A stretch of DNA of 46,017 bases from an uncultured Caulobacterales bacterium (GCA_903900155.1 CAIUMD010000054.1:1-46017), one strand, 5' to 3'. Counted from the stretch's first letter, positions 6,888 to 14,707 are shown. Notes: generated from the sequence alone by a model not told the origin. Translations and numbers: made by a program.

Positions 6888-7943
6888 CTAACGCGCTTTG
6901 GATGTCATTCCGTCCAGGGCTGCTTCCAGACGTCGCGCCAGCTCGCCCGGGCCGTATTCGTCCAGCACCAGTTGGCGCGCGGCCTCGCCGTAGCGCTTGG
7001 CTGCCTCGCGGTCGCTGATCAGCTCGCCCAGGGCCTCGGCCAGGCGGTCGGGATCGTCGTTGGGGACCAAGCGGCCGTTGGCGCCGTCCTTGAGGATCTC
7101 GTTGGGCCCGTCGATCTCGGTGGCCACCACCGGCAGGCCGACCGACATGGCTTCCAGCAGGGTCAGCGGGAACCCCTCCTGGTGCGAGGGGAAGGCGAAC
7201 AGGTCGCCCGTGGCCAGGAAGCCGGCGACGTCATCGGTCCAGCCTTTCAGCCGCACGCAGGAATCCAGGTCCAGCTCGCGAATCAGGGCTTCTAGGTCGC
7301 CGCGCTCGTCGCCCTCGCCGGCGATCTCGCAGGTGACGTCGAAGTCCCAGGCGCGCAGCTTGCCGACCGCGCGGATCAGGACGTCGAAGCCCTTCTTCTG
7401 GTGCAGCCGGCCGGCGGCGACAATCTTGACCGGCGCGCCCTCGCCCTTCGCGAAGGGGGTGGCTCGGGCGGTGGGCGTCTTGACCGAATTGGGGATGAAC
7501 CAGACGTGGTCCTCCGGCGCGCCGCGCTCCATGGCCAGCCGCGCCAGATGGCGGCCCACGCACAGATAGTGGACGCCGGGGGCGACCTCGAACGAGGGTT
7601 TGTGCAGACACACCGCTTGGACCGCGCCAGCGGGCGCTGCCTTGCCAAACACCCGCGCCGGACGCTGGCCGTGGCTGAGGATCAGGTCCGGCATGGCCGC
7701 GCGGACCACGCCCCTGGCGGCGGCCAGGGTCAGCGGATCCCAGTCGGTGAAGGCGTCCATCGGGACGAAAGCGGGCGTGCGGGACGCCTCGCGCCGCGCC
7801 ACAGCCCCGCCCTTGCGGACGACCCCCGTGCAGCGGCCGCCACGCCTGACCGCCCACGCCTCCAGGATCGGTTGGTAATCGAGGAACACCTGCTCCAGAC
7901 CGCCCAAGCCCTTGCCCAGCATGGCGTGCAGGATGTTGGTCAA
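6888..7943 (-). CDS. Glycosyltransferase family 4 protein
   Basis: A 351-residue GT-B fold glycosyltransferase, expected to transfer a sugar from a nucleotide-sugar to an envelope polysaccharide or glycolipid. The N-terminus ILHAMLGKGLGGLEQVFLDY has the glycine-rich acceptor-side loop. The C-terminal donor domain begins near VKIVAAGRLHQKKGFDVLIRA and carries the family 4 EX7E motif in HQEGFPLTLLEAMSVGLPVV, followed by GPNEIL. No membrane segment is visible, so it acts at the cytosolic face. There is no polysaccharide cluster around it, so donor and acceptor are unknown. The start is the ATG giving MTNILHAM; an upstream in-frame extension is not supported. Confidence 0.92.
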   Translation of the reverse strand: MTNILHAMLGKGLGGLEQVFLDYQPILEAWAVRRGGRCTGVVRKGGAVARREASRTPAFVPMDAFTDWDPLTLAAARGVVRAAMPDLILSHGQRPARVFGKAAPAGAVQAVCLHKPSFEVAPGVHYLCVGRHLARLAMERGAPEDHVWFIPNSVKTPTARATPFAKGEGAPVKIVAAGRLHQKKGFDVLIRAVGKLRAWDFDVTCEIAGEGDERGDLEALIRELDLDSCVRLKGWTDDVAGFLATGDLFAFPSHQEGFPLTLLEAMSVGLPVVATEIDGPNEILKDGANGRLVPNDDPDRLAEALGELISDREAAKRYGEAARQLVLDEYGPGELARRLEAALDGMTSKAR

Positions 7944-8121
7944 GGCAGGCTCCGGGGAGGCGTTTACGGGCCGGGACCATCATGGGGTCCGGGCGTGGTG
8001 TCAACGCGGGAGCGGAGCCAAGAGATACTCCTCCGCGATGCGGGGGAGTTGTCGCCCCCGGGTCCGGCGCGCCGGCACGAGGATAAACTCCGCAACTGAG
8101 GGGGCGAGGAGCAAGGCAGAG

Positions 8122-8651
8122 CTAGGGCGTATCGACATTCAAGCCATCCAGATCATGGATGCGGCGAGTCACGCGAAGCCTTTGAAGTGAAGGGTGCGGC
8201 GGTCGGGTGGCGAAGCGGCGGAAGTGCTTTAGCCGATTGAAGCAGCGTTCGACGCGGTTACGCTGCTTATAAGCGACCTGGTCGTGCGGGATTGGGACCT
8301 TTCGGGTGCGGTTTGAGGGGATGACCGCCTGGGCGCCCATGTTGGCGATGATTTTGCGTATGGCGTTGCCATCAATCGACTGAACCGCCGATACGCCGTG
8401 CGCCATTTGCCGTAGCGCTCGGGCGGGTCCCGCCAGTGAGCTCCCGAACGCAGAACCCACAGACAACCGTTCACGAACAAGCGGGCCCGGGATCGTTCGG
8501 CTTCCCCAGAAGCAAAAGAGCGATCTTGCCCCACTGCTCGTCGCTCAACGCGTAGCGCTTCACGCCATCCCAAGCCTCCGCCAAATCGCAGAGCCTTATG
8601 AAGCAGCACTTCGACCCTCAGGAAATCCCCTGAATGTCGATCCGTCCCTAG
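8122..8651 (-). mobile_element. Decayed IS5-type (IS427-like) insertion sequence
   Basis: A roughly 0.53-kb remnant of an element that is usually about 0.8-0.9 kb. The ends are imperfect inverted repeats: CTAGGGCGTATCGACATTCA at 8122-8141 and, read from the other end, CTAGGGACGGATCGACATTCA at 8651-8631. CTAG at both ends suggests a duplicated or palindromic target. Inside is a broken transposase gene. The right end touches the stop codon of the FAD oxidoreductase gene at 8648. Confidence 0.8.
8139..8563 (-). pseudogene. IS5 family transposase remnant
   Basis: Three pieces of one transposase lie in different frames. The N-terminal piece reads VKRYALSDEQWGKIALLLLG from a GTG at 8563 and stops after a small deletion. 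The next piece, in another frame, reads LFVNGCLWVLRSGAHWRDPP and YGKWRTAYRRFSR, then jumps to IDGNAIRKIIANMGAQAV after loss of the middle region that holds part of the DDE catalytic core. The C-terminal piece has NRVERCFNRLKHFRRFATR and, after another frameshift, DRRTLHFKGF followed by a nonsense codon. With at least two frameshifts, an internal deletion and a nonsense change, no active transposase can be made. Family assignment rests on the WVLRSGAHWRD and RVERCFNRLKHFRR motifs. Confidence 0.85.
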
Positions 8652-9763
8652 GCCAGAAGGCGGTCGGCGACCTCCTCGCCGATGGCCAGGCTGCTGGTCA
8701 GGCCGGGGCTCTCGATGCCGAACAGGGCCATCAGGCCTTCGAAGCCGTGATCCTCGACGCCGCGCAGCTGGAAGTCAGGCTGGGGCTCGTCGGGACCGTG
8801 CAGCTTGGGCCGCACGCCGGCATAGTCGGGGACCAGCTTGTCGTCGGGCAGGTCCGGCCAGAACTTGCGGATATAAGCCGCGAAGGCCTGCGCCCGCGCC
8901 GGATCAATCGAATAGTCGGGCGCGGGGACGTATTCCAGGTCCGGCCCGAACACCGCCTGGCCGCCCAGGTCGTTGCGGTAGTGGGTGCCCAGCGCCCCGT
9001 GGATTGGCGGCGGATAGATCAGCCGCTGGAACGGCGCCTTGCCGGCCAGGCGGAAATAGACGCCCTTGCCGTAGTGCGCCTTGGGGATGTGCTCGGCCGG
9101 ATAGCCTTCGATCCGCCCCGCGACCTCCTGCGAGGACAGGCCCGGCGCGGTGACCAGCAGGCGGCAGGTCAGGCTGGTCGGATCGGCGCCGCCCGCCCGG
9201 ACGGTGAAGCCGCCGCCCGGCAGCGCTTCCGCCCCCTCGAACGGCGTCGACAGCACCACCGCCCCGCCGGCGGCCTGGATCTCGCCCTGCAGGGCCAGCA
9301 TGTAGTCGTGGCTGGCGAAGACGCCGCTCTGCGGCGACAGCAGCGCCGCATGGGCGTTGAGGCCGGGCTCCATCGCCTGGGCCTGCGCGCCGGTCAGCTT
9401 CTCCATGCCCTCGACGTCATTGGCCAGGGCCTGGTCCCAGATGGCGTCCAGGCGCGGGATCTCGTCGTCGGACGTGGCCACCACCAGCTTGCCGCAGCGC
9501 TTGTAGGCGACGCCGTGGGTGTCCAGGAACGCATACAGCCGTCGCCGCCCCTGGACGCACAGCTTGGCCTTGAGCGACCCAGTCGGATAATAGAGCCCGC
9601 CGTGGATGACCTCGGAATTGCGGGAAGAGACGCCCTGCCCGATGTGCCCTTCGGCCTCCAGCACCGCCACGACCAGGCCGCGTTGGGACAGGGCGTAGCC
9701 GCAGGCGAGGCCCACGGCGCCGGCGCCGACGACGACGGCATCGAAATCGAAGTCTTGGGTCAT
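8648..9763 (-). CDS. FAD-dependent oxidoreductase, L-2-hydroxyglutarate dehydrogenase-like (DAO family)
   Basis: A 371-residue flavoprotein. The N-terminal Rossmann motif is VVVGAGAVGLACGYAL (Gly13, 15, 18), ending in the acidic VLEAE. The segment SSRNSEVIHGGLYYPTGSLKAKLC is the hallmark of the L-2-hydroxyglutarate oxidase/dehydrogenase (LhgO) branch of the D-amino-acid oxidase family. The C-terminus FGIESPGLTSSLAIGEEVAD completes the FAD site. It probably oxidises L-2-hydroxyglutarate or a similar 2-hydroxyacid and passes electrons to the respiratory chain. Its ATG overlaps the stop of the upstream ParE-like toxin gene by four bases, so it is translated from the TA transcript. Its TAG stop lies in the CTAG at the edge of the IS remnant, yet the protein is full length. 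Confidence 0.9.
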   Translation of the reverse strand: MTQDFDFDAVVVGAGAVGLACGYALSQRGLVVAVLEAEGHIGQGVSSRNSEVIHGGLYYPTGSLKAKLCVQGRRRLYAFLDTHGVAYKRCGKLVVATSDDEIPRLDAIWDQALANDVEGMEKLTGAQAQAMEPGLNAHAALLSPQSGVFASHDYMLALQGEIQAAGGAVVLSTPFEGAEALPGGGFTVRAGGADPTSLTCRLLVTAPGLSSQEVAGRIEGYPAEHIPKAHYGKGVYFRLAGKAPFQRLIYPPPIHGALGTHYRNDLGGQAVFGPDLEYVPAPDYSIDPARAQAFAAYIRKFWPDLPDDKLVPDYAGVRPKLHGPDEPQPDFQLRGVEDHGFEGLMALFGIESPGLTSSLAIGEEVADRLLA

Positions 9764-10047
9764 TTGATATTCTTCGGCAGGCGAGCGCCGTGAATGACAC
9801 GCTCGATGAAAACGTCCTCATCGGACGCGCGATAGAGAATGATGTACGGCTTTAAGGGGAGTCCTCGAACATCCTCACCATATTCAGGATGGAACGGCCC
9901 CATCTCTGGCGTCTGGCCGAGCTCTGAAGCACGCTCGATCAAGCCATCCACGAACCTCCGTGCAGCTCGCGGACGGTCCCTTGCTATCCAGTCGCCGATA
10001 TCCATCAGATCAAGTTCTGCCCGGCGCGAAAACCGAACTCGTCTCAA
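9760..10047 (-). CDS. ParE/RelE superfamily toxin (module A)
   Basis: A 95-residue toxin. The N-terminus VRFSRRAELDLMDIGDWIARDRPRAARRF and the C-terminus YIILYRASDEDVFIERVIHGAR are classic ParE features (F-x-x-x-A-x-x-D-L-x-x-I, then Y-x-I-x-Y-R and V-I-H-G-A-R). ParE toxins poison DNA gyrase, RelE toxins cut mRNA; sequence similarity favours ParE but does not prove the target. The start codon overlaps the antitoxin stop by four bases, and the stop overlaps the FAD oxidoreductase start by four bases. It is the distal gene of module A, homologous to module B just upstream. Confidence 0.88.
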   Translation of the reverse strand: MRRVRFSRRAELDLMDIGDWIARDRPRAARRFVDGLIERASELGQTPEMGPFHPEYGEDVRGLPLKPYIILYRASDEDVFIERVIHGARLPKNIK

Positions 10048-10457
10048 TCGTCCGTCTCGCCATAGCGTTGGCGCAGACGGTTTCGTACGATCTCCGCGTC
10101 TTCATAGTCGCCTTCGGCGATCGACGCCTCGATGGACTTTCGCACGGCGTCAACATCGTTAGCGGCCGTTTCGCTGTCCTTGGTCATCCGAGCATATTCT
10201 GCTCGAAGACCGCCCAAGAATTCGAACGCGTCGACGTCGGAGGAGGGATCATCCTCCACCTCCAACCGGTCCAGCAGCGCCTCGAGCTTATCCGCCCCGC
10301 CGACGATCTCCGCCGCCCGGCGGTAGTTCAGTTCGGCCAGCTCGGCGGCGACGCCTTCGTCCAGCGACGCGAACTCGCCGCGCTCGACCCGCGCCTGCAG
10401 GTCGGCGGCGTCTTCAGCGCTGAGCGTCACGGTCACGGGGTTCAGCGGCTTGTTCAT
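10044..10457 (-). CDS. ParD-like antitoxin with C-terminal extension (module A)
   Basis: A 137-residue antitoxin starting MNKPLNPVTVTLSAEDAADL. The first 45 residues look like a ribbon-helix-helix DNA-binding domain (VTVTLSAEDA... and EFASLDEGVAAELAEL). The rest should wrap the toxin. The start at 10457 is chosen because the paralogous antitoxin of module B begins with the same MNKPL and the two upstream regions are nearly identical; an open frame extends 33 codons further but runs through the promoter. Compared with its 103-residue paralogue it carries about 34 extra C-terminal residues with EGDYEDAEIVRNRLRQRY. It should neutralise the adjacent toxin and repress the operon. Confidence 0.88.
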   Translation of the reverse strand: MNKPLNPVTVTLSAEDAADLQARVERGEFASLDEGVAAELAELNYRRAAEIVGGADKLEALLDRLEVEDDPSSDVDAFEFLGGLRAEYARMTKDSETAANDVDAVRKSIEASIAEGDYEDAEIVRNRLRQRYGETDD

Positions 10458-10464
10458 AGGCCGA

Positions 10465-10493
10465 AGCCTAGCACGAACCTTCCGACGCGCCAG
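10465..10493 (-). promoter_or_regulatory. Promoter of TA module A
   Basis: On the minus strand, CTGGCG (10493-10488) is separated by 17 bases from TAGGCT (10470-10465), which sits in GTGCTAGGCT, close to the GCTA core of the Caulobacter housekeeping -10. The ATG begins only seven bases after the -10, so transcription should start at or next to the ATG. The sequence is nearly identical to the promoter of module B, which supports function. Confidence 0.65.
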
Positions 10494-10497
10494 GCGA

Positions 10498-10785
10498 TCA
10501 CTTGAACACCACGGGTCGGCGCGCGCCATGCCGCACGCCGAGAACCAAGGTATCATGCCGTCGAACCCGGTACAGGATCACATAGGGTGGAACGGTGACA
10601 CCGCGCACGTCCACGCCAAATTCGGGCCGAAGCTCGTACCCCTCGGGCGCATTGGCGAGACCATGGCAACGCTGAATCAGCTGACGCCCGACAGCGGCCG
10701 CGGCTCTAGGTTTGTCGCTGCCAATGTCCTCAACAATGCGCTGGATGTCGTTCTGGGCCAGTGCACTGAGGCGAACTGGCCTCAA
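10498..10785 (-). CDS. ParE/RelE superfamily toxin (module B)
   Basis: A 95-residue toxin of the same family and length as the module A toxin. It keeps the N-terminal VRLSALAQNDIQRIVEDI helix and the C-terminal PPYVILYRVRRHDTLVLGVRHGARRPV strand pattern. Its start overlaps the antitoxin stop by four bases (ATGA). Sequence identity with the module A toxin is limited outside these motifs, so the duplication is old or the toxins diverged to avoid cross-talk. Its stop lies five bases from the -35 box of module A. Confidence 0.88.
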   Translation of the reverse strand: MRPVRLSALAQNDIQRIVEDIGSDKPRAAAAVGRQLIQRCHGLANAPEGYELRPEFGVDVRGVTVPPYVILYRVRRHDTLVLGVRHGARRPVVFK

Positions 10786-11093
10786 GCGCCAGTATCCTGC
10801 TCGTCCGCCATACGTTCGTAGCGATCGACGAGGGCGTGCAGGAATTCAAAGGCGTCGACTTCCCCAACGCCTGACTGGGGGTCAGCCTCGATCTCTTGGA
10901 CCAAGGCTTGAAACGCCGCCTCGCCTCCGAGCAGCTCAACAGCGCGAAAATGTTCGAGCTCGAGGAGCGAGGCCGTAACGGCTTCGTCGAGCGTCGCGAA
11001 TTCGCCGGCCGCGACGCGATCGTTTAGTTCGCCGACGGCGCTAGCCGGAAGATTGACTGAAACCACCGAGGCGTTTCGCAAAGGCTTGTTCAT
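10782..11093 (-). CDS. ParD-like antitoxin (module B)
   Basis: A 103-residue antitoxin starting MNKPLRNASVVSVNLPASAV. The segment AGEFATLDEAVTASLLELEHFRAVELLGG aligns with the module A antitoxin, as does VDAFEFLHALVDRYERM. The N-terminal half is a ribbon-helix-helix-like DNA-binding domain; the C-terminal half should bind the toxin encoded directly downstream. It begins 43 bases after the end of the indolepyruvate oxidoreductase gene on the same strand, and that gap holds its promoter and an inverted repeat. Confidence 0.88.
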   Translation of the reverse strand: MNKPLRNASVVSVNLPASAVGELNDRVAAGEFATLDEAVTASLLELEHFRAVELLGGEAAFQALVQEIEADPQSGVGEVDAFEFLHALVDRYERMADEQDTGA

Positions 11094-11122
11094 GGCGGGA
11101 AGCCTAGCACGAACCTCCCGCC
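11094..11122. promoter_or_regulatory. Inverted repeat operator candidate, TA module B
   Basis: GGCGGGA at 11094-11100 and TCCCGCC at 11116-11122 are exact reverse complements with a 15-base spacer that contains the -10 box. This is where an autorepressing antitoxin would be expected to bind. In module A the equivalent arms are degenerate. Confidence 0.5.
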
Positions 11123-11129
11123 ACGCCAG
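11101..11129 (-). promoter_or_regulatory. Promoter of TA module B
   Basis: CTGGCG (11129-11124), a 17-base spacer and TAGGCT (11106-11101) on the minus strand match the module A promoter in sequence and spacing. The ATG at 11093 starts seven bases after the -10, so a leaderless mRNA is expected. Confidence 0.65.
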
Positions 11130-11136
11130 TCTCGGC

Positions 11137-14100
11137 TCAGCCGTTCCACTGTTCCCACAGCTTGGCCTCGGCCGCCTTGGCCGTCACGACCGAGGCGTCC
11201 TTGACGTGGCCGTAGCCGCGGATCTGCTGGGGGATCTCCGCGATCTTGACCGCCAGCGGCAGGCTCTCGGCCGAGAGGCCGGCGGCCAGGCGGTCGAGGG
11301 TGACCTCGTAGCTGGCCATCAGGCCGCGCTCCATCCTGCGCTCCTCGGTGCGGCCGAAGAGATCCAGAGCGCCGCCGCGCAGGCCCTTCATCTTGGCCAT
11401 CATCGGGAAGGCGACGTCGAGCATCCAGCCGCCGAAGGCGATCTTCTTGGGCTTGCCGTCCGGGCCCTTGGGGGCCAGCAGCGGCGGCGAGAGCCAGACC
11501 TTGGCCTGGCCGCCCTTGAAGGTCCCGGCCAGCTCGGCCTTGAAGCGGCCGTCGGTATAGAGGCGCGCCACCTCGTACTCGTCCTTATAGGCCATCAGCT
11601 TGTAGAGATTCACGGCCGCCGAACGGGTCAGCGCCTCGCTACCGAGCGCGGCTTCAGCCGCGCGGACCTTGGCCACCTTGTCCGCATAGCGCTGGGCGTA
11701 GGCGGCGTTCTGGTAGGCGGTCAGCTCGCGGATGCGGTGGGCGATCAGCGCGTCCAGCGGCATGACCTCTGGCGTGGCGACCTTCTCTTCCTTGACCGCG
11801 ATCGACCTCGGGTCGTGGGCGACGCGGCGGCCCAGCTCGAAGGCCTGCAGGTTGGCCTCGGCGTCGACGCCGTTCAGCTTGATGGCGCGGTACAGGGCGC
11901 GGCTGGAGACCGGGATCACCCCGCGCTGCCAGGCGAAACCGACCATGATCATGTTGGCGTAGATGGCGTCGCCGAACTCGGTCTCGGCCAGGCGCTGGGC
12001 CGGGCAGGCGTCGAAGGTGTTGGTGGCGCCCTTTACGCGACGGGCCATCGCGCCGCTGTCGAACTTGACGTCGCGGCTGGTAACGAAGTCGGCGGTCGGG
12101 GCAAAATCGCTGTTGCCGAACGCGCGCGTGCGGTCCTTGGCGTAGAGCGACAGGCCTTCCGGCGAAGCGGCCACCAAGAGGTCGCAGGCGATCAGCACGT
12201 CGGCGCTGGCGGCCGGCACGCGGCCGCCGACGATGGTCTCTTCGGTCTCGCCGATCTTGACGTGGCTGAACACCGAGCCGCCCTTCTGGGCCAGACCGGT
12301 CATGTCCACGACACTGCCGGCGCGGCCGTCGATGTGGGCGGCCATGGCCAGGATCGAGGCCACGGTGGTGACGCCGGTGCCGCCGACGCCCGTGAACAGG
12401 ATCTTGCGCACGCCGACCAGCGGCTCGAACTCGGGCAGCGGCGTCGACTCGGCGGTCAGGGCCGCCGGGACTTTCTTGGACTGCGCGTTCTCGGCCCCTT
12501 CCAGGGTGATGAACGAGGGGCAGAAGCCTTCGACGCAGCTGTAGTCCTGGTTACAGGACGACTGGTTGATCTTGCGCTTGCGGCCAAACTCGGTGGCCAG
12601 CGGCTCGACCGAGACGCAGTTGGACTTCACCGAGCAGTCGCCGCAGCCCTCGCAGACCAGCGGGTTGATGAAGACGCGCTGGGTCGCCTTGGGCATCGAA
12701 CCGCGCTTGCGGCGGCGGCGCTTTTCGGTGGCGCAGGTCTGGTCGTAGAGCAGCACCGTCACGCCGGGCGTCTCGCGCAGCATCTCCTGCACGCGCATCA
12801 GGTCCGAGCGCGGGAAGATCTCGACGCCGGGGGCCAGGTCGGTGACGCCCCGATAGCGCTCCAGTTCGTCGACGACGATGACGGTCTTGGTCACGCCCTC
12901 GGCCGCCAGCTGGCGGGTGATCTGGGCGGGGGTGAAGCCGCTTTCGGCGCGCTGGCCGCCGGTCATGGCGACGGCGTCGTTGTAGAGCAGCTTGTAGGTG
13001 ATGTTGGTCTTGGCCGCGACCGCGCCGCGAATGGCCAGCGAGCCGGAGTGGTTGTAGGTGCCGTCGCCCAGGTTCTGGAAGACGTGCTTTTCCGAGGTGA
13101 ACGGCGCCGCGCCCACCCAGGTCAGCCCCTCGCCGCCCATGTGGGTGTTGAGGTCGGTCATCGGGTCGTTGAAGCCGGCCATGTAGTGGCAGCCGATGCC
13201 GGCCAGGGCGCGCGAGCCCTCCGGCAGCTTGGTCGAGCTGTTGTGCGGGCAGCCCGAGCAGAAGAACGGCTTGCGGGCCTGGTCGGCGGCCAGGCTGACG
13301 GCGGCGACGCCGGCGGCCGAGACGCGATTGAGGTACGCGCGGGCTCGCTCCATGTGCGGGCCGTCCGGCAGGCGGTCGTAGATGGCCAGGGCGATCTCGG
13401 CCACCGACAGGGCGCCGAGTTCGGAGAGCAGCGGACCGCCCTTCTCGTCGACCTTGCCGATGATGCGCGGACGGGCCTGGGCGGGCAGGTCATAGAGCGC
13501 CGCGCGAGCCTGGGGTTCGATCAGGGCGCGCTTGTGCTCGATGACCATCAGGGTCTCGAGGCCGGCGGCGAAGGCGCGCAGGCCCAGCGGCTCCAGCGGC
13601 CACGGCATGCCCACCTTATAGATCGAGACGCCCAGGTCGGCGGCTTCCTGCAGGGTCATGCCCATGGCCGTGAAGGCCTCCAGCACGTCCTTGTAGGCCT
13701 GGCCCTGGCAGACGATCCCTAAGCGCGCCTTGCCGACCTTCACATGCGAGGCGCCCAGCACCACGCGGTCGATAGTGTTGGCGCGGGCGAAGGCCAGGGC
13801 GGCGGGGATCTTGTGGAGCCGCATGCGCCGCTCCTTTTCCATGGGCTGGTCCTTCAGGCGGATGCCGAGGCCACCGGGGGGGAAGGCGAAGTCGGGGGTC
13901 ACCACCTTGTGGCGGTCCAGCGAGACGTCGATGGTCACGCCCGAGTCCATGGTGTCGGCCAGGGCGATCATGCCCGTCCACAGTCCCGAGAAGCGCGACA
14001 TCGCGATGCCGAGAATGCCGTAGTCCAGCACCTCCTGCACGTCGGCCGGCGACAGCACCGGCATCTCGAAGTCCTGGAAGGCGAATTCCGATTGCGACGG

Positions 14101-14565
14101 CAGGGTCGAGCTCTTGCAGCCGTGGTCGTCGCCGGCCACCGCCAGCACGCCGCCGGTCGGGAAGACGCCAGCGAAATTGGCATGCTTGAAGACGTCGCCG
14201 GTGCGGTCGACGCCGGGCGCCTTGCCGTACCACATGCCGAACACGCCATCATAAAGCGCGCCGGGGAAGAGGTTGGCCTGCTGGCTGCCCCACACGGCGG
14301 TGGCGGCCAGGTCCTCGTTGAGGCCTTCCTGGAAGACCACGTCGTGCGCGGTCAGCAGCGTCTTGATGCGCGCGGCCTGCTGGTCGAGGCCGCCCAAGGG
14401 CGAGCCGCGATAGCCCGACAGATAGCCGCCGGTGTTCAACCCCGCGAGGCGATCCAGGCGCTTGCGATCCAGCAGGACCCGCAGCAGCGCCTGCACGCCG
14501 GTGGTGAAGGCTCGACCATCTTCGAGCACATATTTGTCGTCGAGCGTGACTTCCGAGTGCCGCAT
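11137..14565 (-). CDS. Indolepyruvate ferredoxin oxidoreductase family protein, fused alpha-beta
   Basis: A 1142-residue fused 2-oxoacid oxidoreductase, the usual length for proteobacterial members. It should convert indolepyruvate or other aryl/branched 2-oxoacids to acyl-CoA, reducing ferredoxin or a similar carrier. The N-terminal part (about 1-400) holds the pyrimidine-binding domain. The middle has the thiamine diphosphate region with FCSGCPHNSSTK and GIGCHYMAGF. A cysteine-rich region near residues 630-680 (NPLVCEGCGDCSVKSNC and CVEGFCPS) should bind [4Fe-4S] clusters. The C-terminal gamma domain starts at GVGGTGVTTVASILAMAAH. A GGGAGGAAAA ribosome site precedes the ATG. It is divergent from an Lrp/AsnC gene, which probably controls it. 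Its role would be aromatic or branched amino-acid breakdown. Confidence 0.93.
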   Translation of the reverse strand: MRHSEVTLDDKYVLEDGRAFTTGVQALLRVLLDRKRLDRLAGLNTGGYLSGYRGSPLGGLDQQAARIKTLLTAHDVVFQEGLNEDLAATAVWGSQQANLFPGALYDGVFGMWYGKAPGVDRTGDVFKHANFAGVFPTGGVLAVAGDDHGCKSSTLPSQSEFAFQDFEMPVLSPADVQEVLDYGILGIAMSRFSGLWTGMIALADTMDSGVTIDVSLDRHKVVTPDFAFPPGGLGIRLKDQPMEKERRMRLHKIPAALAFARANTIDRVVLGASHVKVGKARLGIVCQGQAYKDVLEAFTAMGMTLQEAADLGVSIYKVGMPWPLEPLGLRAFAAGLETLMVIEHKRALIEPQARAALYDLPAQARPRIIGKVDEKGGPLLSELGALSVAEIALAIYDRLPDGPHMERARAYLNRVSAAGVAAVSLAADQARKPFFCSGCPHNSSTKLPEGSRALAGIGCHYMAGFNDPMTDLNTHMGGEGLTWVGAAPFTSEKHVFQNLGDGTYNHSGSLAIRGAVAAKTNITYKLLYNDAVAMTGGQRAESGFTPAQITRQLAAEGVTKTVIVVDELERYRGVTDLAPGVEIFPRSDLMRVQEMLRETPGVTVLLYDQTCATEKRRRRKRGSMPKATQRVFINPLVCEGCGDCSVKSNCVSVEPLATEFGRKRKINQSSCNQDYSCVEGFCPSFITLEGAENAQSKKVPAALTAESTPLPEFEPLVGVRKILFTGVGGTGVTTVASILAMAAHIDGRAGSVVDMTGLAQKGGSVFSHVKIGETEETIVGGRVPAASADVLIACDLLVAASPEGLSLYAKDRTRAFGNSDFAPTADFVTSRDVKFDSGAMARRVKGATNTFDACPAQRLAETEFGDAIYANMIMVGFAWQRGVIPVSSRALYRAIKLNGVDAEANLQAFELGRRVAHDPRSIAVKEEKVATPEVMPLDALIAHRIRELTAYQNAAYAQRYADKVAKVRAAEAALGSEALTRSAAVNLYKLMAYKDEYEVARLYTDGRFKAELAGTFKGGQAKVWLSPPLLAPKGPDGKPKKIAFGGWMLDVAFPMMAKMKGLRGGALDLFGRTEERRMERGLMASYEVTLDRLAAGLSAESLPLAVKIAEIPQQIRGYGHVKDASVVTAKAAEAKLWEQWNG

Positions 14566-14598
14566 GGCAAAAATTTTCCTCCCAGGTCTTCCCGCCCG

Positions 14599-14670
14599 TT
14601 ACGCAATATCTTATAGAAGCGCGGAAATTGTTTGCCCAAGGCGTGCCCGACTCGCGGTCGTTTTGCGCAA
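14599..14670. promoter_or_regulatory. Three TTRCSCAA sites in the IOR/Lrp divergent region
   Basis: TTACGCAA at 14599-14606, TTGCCCAA at 14632-14639 and TTGCGCAA at 14663-14670 share the form TTRCSCAA. Their starts are 33 and 31 bases apart, close to three helical turns, so they face the same side of the DNA. Lrp-family octamers wrap DNA over such phased sites. They lie between the divergent oxidoreductase and regulator genes. Binding by the adjacent regulator is inference. Confidence 0.5.
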
Positions 14671-14707
14671 GAAGTGAGCGTCAACGCCCGCTGGGGGGAG
14701 GAATTTC

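Noticed and set aside
11053..13722. A long plus-strand open frame opposite the indolepyruvate oxidoreductase gene
   Set aside because: Composition is that of a GC-rich shadow and the opposite strand encodes a complete known enzyme.
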